Origin: Bacteroidales bacterium
GTDB taxonomy: Bacteria > Bacteroidota > Bacteroidia > Bacteroidales > WCHB1-69
Assembly (NCBI GenBank): GCA_017649855.1
Contig: JAGCGA010000012.1
Coordinates: 62,001 to 126,000, forward strand
Length of the DNA: 64,000 bases
Direction: 5' to 3'
Shown in pieces: positions 58,058 to 64,000 of the stretch; positions within the stretch are counted from its first letter, which is position 1; the number at the start of each line of letters is the position of its first letter. The position numbers and the translations under genes were made by a program. The notes under the pieces are model-generated. The model did no database searches, was not told where the DNA came from, and saw nothing but the letters and a program-made list of their open reading frames with translations.

Positions 58058-61000
58058 ATGAAAAAATTATTATCAATTTGCTTTTTAAGCATTCTGCTGG
58101 CGCTGATGAACGTCCCCGTTCACGCGCAAACAACACAATCATGCTGCTTCTGGTTGGAGAATCTTCAACCCCAAACGTTGCATGATATCTCCAACGTTCC
58201 TGGTGGTGGCGCTGCCCATCTGCCTGGCACGGGTGGTGATGTTGTGTTGAACAACACCATGAATCCGGTGTTGCATGGTATCGACCCTGCTACTGGTCAA
58301 TGCCAACAGGTGGACTATTACAAGATCCGCTTCGCGAATACTTGTAACCTTCCGGCCAACACGAAAGTGTCCCTGGAATGGAAGCTGTATCGCGATGGAC
58401 AACTTGTAAATGACGACCTCGCTAATTATGCTGACTTCCGTATCTATACCAGATATGGTAGATTGCATAACAGCATGAACCCGATGTCTGCCGGTCAGAC
58501 CTATTGTGATACCTTAGGTTGGATTGGTGGTCGTGTTAGCGGTCTCGGTACCTGTTTGTATAACACGAGCACGGATCTTTATCCGAACTACCCGAACTAC
58601 AATGATGTGTATTGTGTAGGCGGATATCCTGGTGCTACCGAGGTGGAACCCCTTCCGTTGGATTATGCTAACGAGTCTGCCCAGGCTTGGGGCTATACCT
58701 TCTTCAACAATGAGATGGGCTTGGATTATTTCAACCTGCCTTTCTTCGAAGCTACTGACCATGTGATTGTGATTTGCTGGAAGCAAGTTGGTAACTACTC
58801 TTTGGTTGTCGGTCTGCGCGAGCGCGTAGGTGGTACTGACTGGGGTTCTCTCTATTGGGATGAGGCACAACAGCACGCCATCGGTGGTCACCAGAGCTGC
58901 TGCGGCGCCCTGCTGGCCCAAGACTCCATCCACTATCTTGTTGAGACGAACTTCAAAAAAGCCGTTTGCGACGGCGAGACCTGGGACTTTGGTAGTCCTA
59001 TCGCTACTTACTCCGTTGAGAATCCTTACCTCGTGATCTTTGGTGACTCTGTATGTGATCACTTCAGAGTTGACAGTTTGGTACATTTGGATTTCTACAC
59101 TCGTATCAATCCTGACATCATCGCTGACGACTTCGAGATTTGCGTCGGTCTTCCTTTGACCTCCGCTGAGGTTCTCACCCACACCCCTGCCGTTCACACC
59201 GATGCTCCTGGTATCATCGACTATGCTATTTGGTGGTCACAGGACGGTACCAACTGGGATACCATCGCCCCCAGCTATGCAGCTGTCGAGGTAGGTACCT
59301 ATACTTGGTATGTGAAACAGATCAACCATTATGACGCCGTTACTCCGGACGATTTCTATTGCGAGGGCGCAGTTGACACCCTGACCATCACGGTGCTTCC
59401 GCTCTACCCGCCGGTAATCGATCCGTTAGTATACAACTTCTGCTATAACGAAATGCCTGCCGTATTCCCGATCCTCTCTGAATATGATGAGCGTGAGGAA
59501 TGCGCTACCGGTATTGTATGGCAATTTGGTACGACCAACCTCGACACGATTGCCGATGGCGAGTCCTACCCGGTTGCTATGACCGACTATTTCACCAGCA
59601 ACGTGAACAAGACTATCACCTTCAACGTATTCACGACGAACGTATATGCCAACTCCGATCCTACCGTTGTTACGATCGTGTTGCACGCTTCTCCTGAACT
59701 CGTGGGTGACAACTCCTTGGTTCACGATACCATCTGTCCGCGTGGCGAATCCTTGTTGAAGACTCAATTCACGGATGCCAACATTGCCCAGACCCACAGC
59801 ACCATCGCTTACTACTGGACACTGAATGGCACCGCCATCAATGAGAACACTGCCACCATCACCGGTTATGCTCCGAACGCTTGTACGGGTGACAATACTT
59901 ATGTTGTGACGGCTGTCGCCACTAGCGATGCTGGTTGTACGGACACCTTGATCCGCACTTTCATCCTGACCGCTCAGGATACCAACGCTATCGTGGTTTC
60001 CCCGAAACCGACTACCCTCACCAACATCACCGTTTCCGGTTGCGACACCACCGCCGTTGCTTTCGTGGATGGCCGTCGTACCTTGGCTGACCTGCAGAAC
60101 CTCCTCAACATTGACGATCACTGCAGCAACCTGGCTATCGTTCATTATACCGCTACCGTTACTCCTGGTCTCTGCGAAACCTATGTGACCAGAACCTACA
60201 TCCTCGAAGATGAGTGCGGTAATGTTTCCAATCCTTATGTTGAGAACTGGACCATCAAGAATGACTACAAACCCGTCGTGGTTGGCAACGTCTTCAATGT
60301 TGCTCCTGTACCTGTTCAAAACTGTCAGTTCCAAGTTCCTGCTTATGAAGTATTGTTAGCTGCTTTCACTGAGTCCCACACTGTTGCTTTCGAATGCACC
60401 GGCACCGAGACTCAGAGCATCGCTTTCTATTTGGATGCCAACGCTACCATTTCTGCTCCTGGTCATCTGATTTTCGAAGAGAGCGATACCGCTTATGTAT
60501 ATGCTATCGTTACCGACAACTGTGGTAACAATTCTTTGAATACGATGGTATTCATCCTGCAACGTCCTCCTCGTATGGTTATCGACGGTGGTGTTTTGGC
60601 AGTTCCTGCTGACATCTGTTTGCATGACACCGTATTCTTGTCTTTCGACACCTCTTTCGTACACAATGCTACTCCGTTAATCGATGGTAATGGCGAAAGC
60701 TTCTATCAACTTGAGTGGACTGCTCAACCGAACGACGGTAGTATCATCTATCACACCAGTCCTAACGCTTATGGTGTGCCTGCTACGCCTAATACTGATT
60801 ATGTATATACCATTCATGTGACCGACTACTATGGTTGTGTGGATTCCATCAGCGCTGATCCTGTTCATGTACACGGTCTTCCTACCGTTGCTATCGAAGA
60901 GATCATCCTCAATGGTTCTACCTTCCCGTTGTGTCCTAACTATGGTAACTTGACCATCCACTCCATCACCGAACCGGGTAACGGCGGCGAAATCGTTCGT

Positions 61001-64000
61001 CACATCTGGAGCGGTGAGAGTGTGAACCTGCCTCTCGAGCCGAACATGGATACCACCTTCGTGGCCATCCTTCCGGACAGCTGTAACAAGACTTACACTG
61101 CTTACCTGACCGTTTTCAACGATGACGGTTGTAAAGCTTCCACCTCCTACTCCTTCGACGTTGTGGATAGCATCGCTCCTGTTGTGGGCAACGTGGTTTC
61201 TGAGGTTATCCTCGATCCGGGTGCCAACTGTATGATGACTGTTCCGAACCTGCTTCCTTATTTCAATAATGAGAATGTTACGGATAACTGCTACGGTTTC
61301 GGTAACCTGACCATCACCCAAAGTGTTGCCGCCGGTTCTCTGATCGCCGTTGCTACTCCTGTCACCATGACCATCACCGACCGTTGTGGTAACTCCACCA
61401 CTCATGTGATCGTTTTGAGATCCAGCGCTCCTCTCACCGTGACCATCACGGCTGACGAACCTGAGATTTGCCAAGGTGAGACTGTTAACTTGACCACCAC
61501 CGTTGAGAATGCTATCGTTCCTGTGATCTACACTTGGAGCACCGCTTCTCACGACGCTGGCATCACCGTTCAACCTACTGAGGCTGCTCATACCTACACG
61601 GTGACTGTCCAAGACAACATCGGTTGTAGCGCTGCTGCTTCTATCGACATTCTCGTTCACCACACTCCGGTGGCCGAAGATGTTACCTTGATCCAAACTG
61701 CCAACACCTATTGTGAGAATGAAGATGGTATCTATGACGGTACCGTTTCCATCGCCGCTATCCATCCTGACATCGTCGCTTGGAGAATGACAGGTGAGAC
61801 TACTTGGCAAAATCTTGACTATGTTTATACCGGCCTGCAAGAGGGTACCTACTGGTTCGACCTCTTGACCAGCTTCGATTGTGAGTCCGCTCACATCGCC
61901 AGCGTGGTTGTGGCTCGCGATACCAATGTGATCGTTCCGATTACTACTACTACTCCGAATGCATGGTGTGTTCCTCCTTATGACGGTTCCATCACCATCA
62001 CCAATCCTCAACTGGGTTACACCTATGAGATCATCAACCTCCCGAACTCCGACGTTCTTTACGAAGGTGGCGACCTCATCTATGACAACTTGATTTATGG
62101 TCACTATTCTATCCACGTGACTACTGACAAGTATTGTACCTACGTTAAGGAAGACATCATCGTGGACAGCACGAGAGTTTATCCTATCGTTGCCATTTCT
62201 ACTACGCCGAAGACCCGTTGCGACGAGCCCGATGGTACTATTACCGTTACCAACGCAATGCCTGGTTATACCTACACTTTGAATGGTACTACCATCGTTG
62301 GCGCTCCTGCCGTTTTCACTGGCTTGAACAATGGCACCTATGCTCTCTTTGCTACGACTGATTTCGGATGTCAGAAGACCTTCGTTGTGACGGTTAACTC
62401 CACCACGGAAGATCCTATCCATCCTGTTGCTGTCTTCACCCCGAACTCTGTTTGTGACGAGGCTATCACCCCGAACGGTTCCGTTGGCATCAACGCTCCG
62501 ATCGCCGGTTATACCTATATTATGAATGACGAGACCGTTGTTTCCGATGGTACTCCTATCGTATTCGACGAACTCGGTATCAATGGTGAGACTGCTTATT
62601 ACACCTTGACGATCATCTCTGAGATCGGTTGTACTTCCGTATTCACCGATTCTATCAAGTTCGTTCCTTTCGAGCCTGTATTCAACAATGAGATCACGCT
62701 CACTCCGAATGTAAATTGTGCTGGTACTACTCCGAATGGCGCTATCAACATTGCTGCCGAGACGGGTTATACCTATTATACTTATACTCTCGCTGGTAAC
62801 ACTCCGATGTTGCTCGCCGCTACCTACAACTTGCCTGCTGGCAACTACCGCGTGGTGAAAGTTCATGACGCTACCGGTTGTCAAGTTGACACGATCGTTG
62901 AGATCAAGTTTGTGAAAGCTCCTTACAACTGGGCTGTCACTTTGACTCCGGATCAGAACTGCGACATCGAAGAGGGTAATGGTACCATCACGGTGACCAG
63001 CGCTACGAATAATTTCGTCTTCTTGTTGACGAATGAAGACCTGGAATTCATTGCTCAGAACACCAATGGCGTTTTCGTTTCCTTGAACAGCGGTGATTAT
63101 TATCTCGCTGCCACCAACACCAACACCACTTGTGTTTATGACACTGTGATTACGATTCAAGAGAACTTCGTTTATCCGAATATCACGGTTACCTCTTCTG
63201 CTAACCACAATTGTAAAGAAGAGAAAGACGGTGTAATCACGGTTACCAATACTGGCAACGCTGTTCTTCCTATCACCTATAACTTGTACGATGAAGAGTT
63301 TGAGTTGGTCGCCTCCAATACCACTGGCATCTTTGCAGGTGTTAACTCCGGTGACTATGTCATCGAGGCTATCAGCGCTATGAATTGTGGCGACGTTGAA
63401 GAGCATCATGTTGTCGACAGCGCTTTCTTGCCTGACCTCGTACATTATTCTACCCCGAACACCATGTGTGCTCCTACCTTCGAGAAACCGGGTAACGGTA
63501 CTATCGTGGTAACCGCTCCTATGGATACCAACTACATCTATTACTTCGAGAACAGCAATGAGCCGAACGTTCTGGATACCGTTGGTTACTTCACTCCTGA
63601 TTCTTATGTGATGTACTGGTTGACTCACGACCTCTACACCATCCACGTATATGATCCGCTTACTGGCTGTTCTTTGGAGGATACCGCTTATGTTCCTTAT
63701 GACACCGTTCACATCACCTTCGATCCTGAAGTTATCGACAACGTGAACTGCGAAGGACCTTACACGGGTATTATTATCCTCCACGCTACCAGCGAGAATC
63801 CGGATGCTGACTTCGTTTACTCTATCGATGGCATCAACTATGGTTCTAACAACATGTTCCAACAGTTGGCCGCTGGTACCTACACCATCTATGTGAAAGA
63901 CCTTGACCTCGGTTGTAGCTATGAGGCTGCCAACATTATCGTGGAAGACAGCACCGAGTTCAAACCGATCATCGAGATTGAGGGTAACACGGTTTACTGT
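58058..64000 (+). CDS. Giant secreted Ig-like repeat protein (3' end outside window)
   Basis: The first 1,981 codons of a very large exported protein; no stop is reached. A signal peptide (MKKLLSICFLSILLALMNVPVHAQ) is followed by a distinct N-terminal region of about 270 residues with several CC and C pairs, then beta-sandwich segments of HYR/PKD/Ig-like type (for example TITVLPLYPPVID, VTDNCGNNSLNT, DRCGNSTTHVIVL) and, from residue about 1291, at least eight tandem SprB-like repeats. This is the architecture of T9SS-exported adhesins such as SprB of gliding Bacteroidetes; the expected C-terminal sorting domain lies beyond the window. Codon choice is extremely biased (no TTA, CTA or TCA in codons 875-1935), implying very high expression. 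It lies downstream of the PorE-like gene but has its own promoter. Confidence 0.88.
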   Translation, partial: MKKLLSICFLSILLALMNVPVHAQTTQSCCFWLENLQPQTLHDISNVPGGGAAHLPGTGGDVVLNNTMNPVLHGIDPATGQCQQVDYYKIRFANTCNLPANTKVSLEWKLYRDGQLVNDDLANYADFRIYTRYGRLHNSMNPMSAGQTYCDTLGWIGGRVSGLGTCLYNTSTDLYPNYPNYNDVYCVGGYPGATEVEPLPLDYANESAQAWGYTFFNNEMGLDYFNLPFFEATDHVIVICWKQVGNYSLVVGLRERVGGTDWGSLYWDEAQQHAIGGHQSCCGALLAQDSIHYLVETNFKKAVCDGETWDFGSPIATYSVENPYLVIFGDSVCDHFRVDSLVHLDFYTRINPDIIADDFEICVGLPLTSAEVLTHTPAVHTDAPGIIDYAIWWSQDGTNWDTIAPSYAAVEVGTYTWYVKQINHYDAVTPDDFYCEGAVDTLTITVLPLYPPVIDPLVYNFCYNEMPAVFPILSEYDEREECATGIVWQFGTTNLDTIADGESYPVAMTDYFTSNVNKTITFNVFTTNVYANSDPTVVTIVLHASPELVGDNSLVHDTICPRGESLLKTQFTDANIAQTHSTIAYYWTLNGTAINENTATITGYAPNACTGDNTYVVTAVATSDAGCTDTLIRTFILTAQDTNAIVVSPKPTTLTNITVSGCDTTAVAFVDGRRTLADLQNLLNIDDHCSNLAIVHYTATVTPGLCETYVTRTYILEDECGNVSNPYVENWTIKNDYKPVVVGNVFNVAPVPVQNCQFQVPAYEVLLAAFTESHTVAFECTGTETQSIAFYLDANATISAPGHLIFEESDTAYVYAIVTDNCGNNSLNTMVFILQRPPRMVIDGGVLAVPADICLHDTVFLSFDTSFVHNATPLIDGNGESFYQLEWTAQPNDGSIIYHTSPNAYGVPATPNTDYVYTIHVTDYYGCVDSISADPVHVHGLPTVAIEEIILNGSTFPLCPNYGNLTIHSITEPGNGGEIVRHIWSGESVNLPLEPNMDTTFVAILPDSCNKTYTAYLTVFNDDGCKASTSYSFDVVDSIAPVVGNVVSEVILDPGANCMMTVPNLLPYFNNENVTDNCYGFGNLTITQSVAAGSLIAVATPVTMTITDRCGNSTTHVIVLRSSAPLTVTITADEPEICQGETVNLTTTVENAIVPVIYTWSTASHDAGITVQPTEAAHTYTVTVQDNIGCSAAASIDILVHHTPVAEDVTLIQTANTYCENEDGIYDGTVSIAAIHPDIVAWRMTGETTWQNLDYVYTGLQEGTYWFDLLTSFDCESAHIASVVVARDTNVIVPITTTTPNAWCVPPYDGSITITNPQLGYTYEIINLPNSDVLYEGGDLIYDNLIYGHYSIHVTTDKYCTYVKEDIIVDSTRVYPIVAISTTPKTRCDEPDGTITVTNAMPGYTYTLNGTTIVGAPAVFTGLNNGTYALFATTDFGCQKTFVVTVNSTTEDPIHPVAVFTPNSVCDEAITPNGSVGINAPIAGYTYIMNDETVVSDGTPIVFDELGINGETAYYTLTIISEIGCTSVFTDSIKFVPFEPVFNNEITLTPNVNCAGTTPNGAINIAAETGYTYYTYTLAGNTPMLLAATYNLPAGNYRVVKVHDATGCQVDTIVEIKFVKAPYNWAVTLTPDQNCDIEEGNGTITVTSATNNFVFLLTNEDLEFIAQNTNGVFVSLNSGDYYLAATNTNTTCVYDTVITIQENFVYPNITVTSSANHNCKEEKDGVITVTNTGNAVLPITYNLYDEEFELVASNTTGIFAGVNSGDYVIEAISAMNCGDVEEHHVVDSAFLPDLVHYSTPNTMCAPTFEKPGNGTIVVTAPMDTNYIYYFENSNEPNVLDTVGYFTPDSYVMYWLTHDLYTIHVYDPLTGCSLEDTAYVPYDTVHITFDPEVIDNVNCEGPYTGIIILHATSENPDADFVYSIDGINYGSNNMFQQLAAGTYTIYVKDLDLGCSYEAANIIVEDSTEFKPIIEIEGNTVYC
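61928..64000 (+). repeat. Tandem array of at least eight ~78-93-residue SprB-like repeats
   Basis: Units begin at residues 1291, 1374, 1452, 1540, 1622, 1706, 1792 and 1885 of the giant protein. Each has a start near (T)PNxxC, a Gly-containing strand (xxGxIxVxxxxxGYTY), a centre ending in F/Y-x-x-L-x-x-G-x-Y, and a second Cys near the end (GC or NC). The two Cys per unit suggest one disulphide per domain. Units differ strongly in sequence, so the array is old rather than freshly amplified. Confidence 0.75.

Noticed and set aside
60677..63862. A 1,061-residue open reading frame on the minus strand
   Set aside because: It is exactly in register with the giant surface gene on plus, so it is open only because TTA, CTA and TCA codons are avoided there. 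Its translation is low-complexity (Val/Arg/Ile/Asp/Gly-rich) with no domain, signal or promoter. Four further minus frames at 58139-60664 have the same cause.
1..64000. CRISPR array, insertion sequence, prophage, restriction or toxin-antitoxin system
   Set aside because: No regularly spaced direct repeats, transposase or integrase motifs, phage genes or known defence domains were found on either strand; the two tRNA genes show no flanking att-like repeats.

Overview
The window looks like a piece of chromosome from a gut- or host-type member of the Bacteroidales. Evidence: almost every transcription-unit head carries the Bacteroidetes -7 box TAnnTTTG; Shine-Dalgarno sequences are mostly absent; a C10 protease ends in a type IX secretion (T9SS) sorting domain; there is a fused MurF-alanine racemase beside a separate MurF; and lineage-typical families are present (DUF4468, DUF6515, the so-called asparagine synthetase B, a PurF homologue starting MGGFFG, a PorE-like OmpA protein). 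I saw no rRNA, insertion sequence, prophage or CRISPR array. The content is mostly core genome with a large cell-surface component. Genus cannot be fixed from the sequence.

Layout. 1-7 kb: a 5'-cut HExIH protein, a TonB protein, and a minus-strand unit of a large outer-membrane barrel protein, MurF and AnmK (envelope building and peptidoglycan recycling). 7-10.4 kb (plus): PurF homologue lacking the catalytic cysteine, then dihydrofolate reductase, a DUF4468 protein and an MbnP-like lipoprotein. 10.4-18.3 kb (minus): nucleoside transporter; recA, TPR lipoprotein, ruvB, barrel protein and FAH-family enzyme in one tight cluster; ispE and a YitT protein. 18.4-23.3 kb: tRNA-Asn, AlgI/AlgJ-like O-acetylation pair, hemolysin-III protein, second YitT protein, tRNA-Gln. 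23.4-27.9 kb: DUF6515 surface protein, C10 protease, AzlCD exporter. 28-34.2 kb (minus): five-gene operon of GldA-type ATPase, orphan molybdopterin-oxidoreductase domain, SppA, steroid-5-alpha-reductase-like membrane protein and FAD dehydrogenase.

34.4-40.5 kb: flippase-like membrane protein, RfaE2 and M23/LysM protein (plus), then a WbpB-like dehydrogenase and MurF-Alr (minus). 40.6-44.5 kb: L31, Lon, MeaB. 44.5-53.4 kb: modular amidase, uridine kinase, and a minus cluster of secreted or surface proteins (ThuA-like protein called asparagine synthetase B, unknown exported protein, FadL-like barrel, low-complexity lipoprotein). 53.5-57.8 kb: proS, mazG, PorE-like protein. 58 kb to the end: the first 1,981 codons of a giant secreted repeat protein, running off the window.

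The genes fall into three themes: peptidoglycan and envelope assembly (two MurFs, AnmK, Alr, amidase, M23, RfaE2), T9SS-linked surface display (C10 protease, PorE-like anchor, giant repeat protein), and housekeeping (RecA/RuvB, Lon, ProRS, IspE, DHFR). I found no obvious new defence system or gene cassette. The items most worth a second look are the giant codon-biased repeat protein, the orphan molybdopterin domain beside a 5-alpha-reductase homologue, the cysteine-less PurF, a dihydrofolate reductase with altered cofactor-site residues, and several compact promoter/terminator arrangements.
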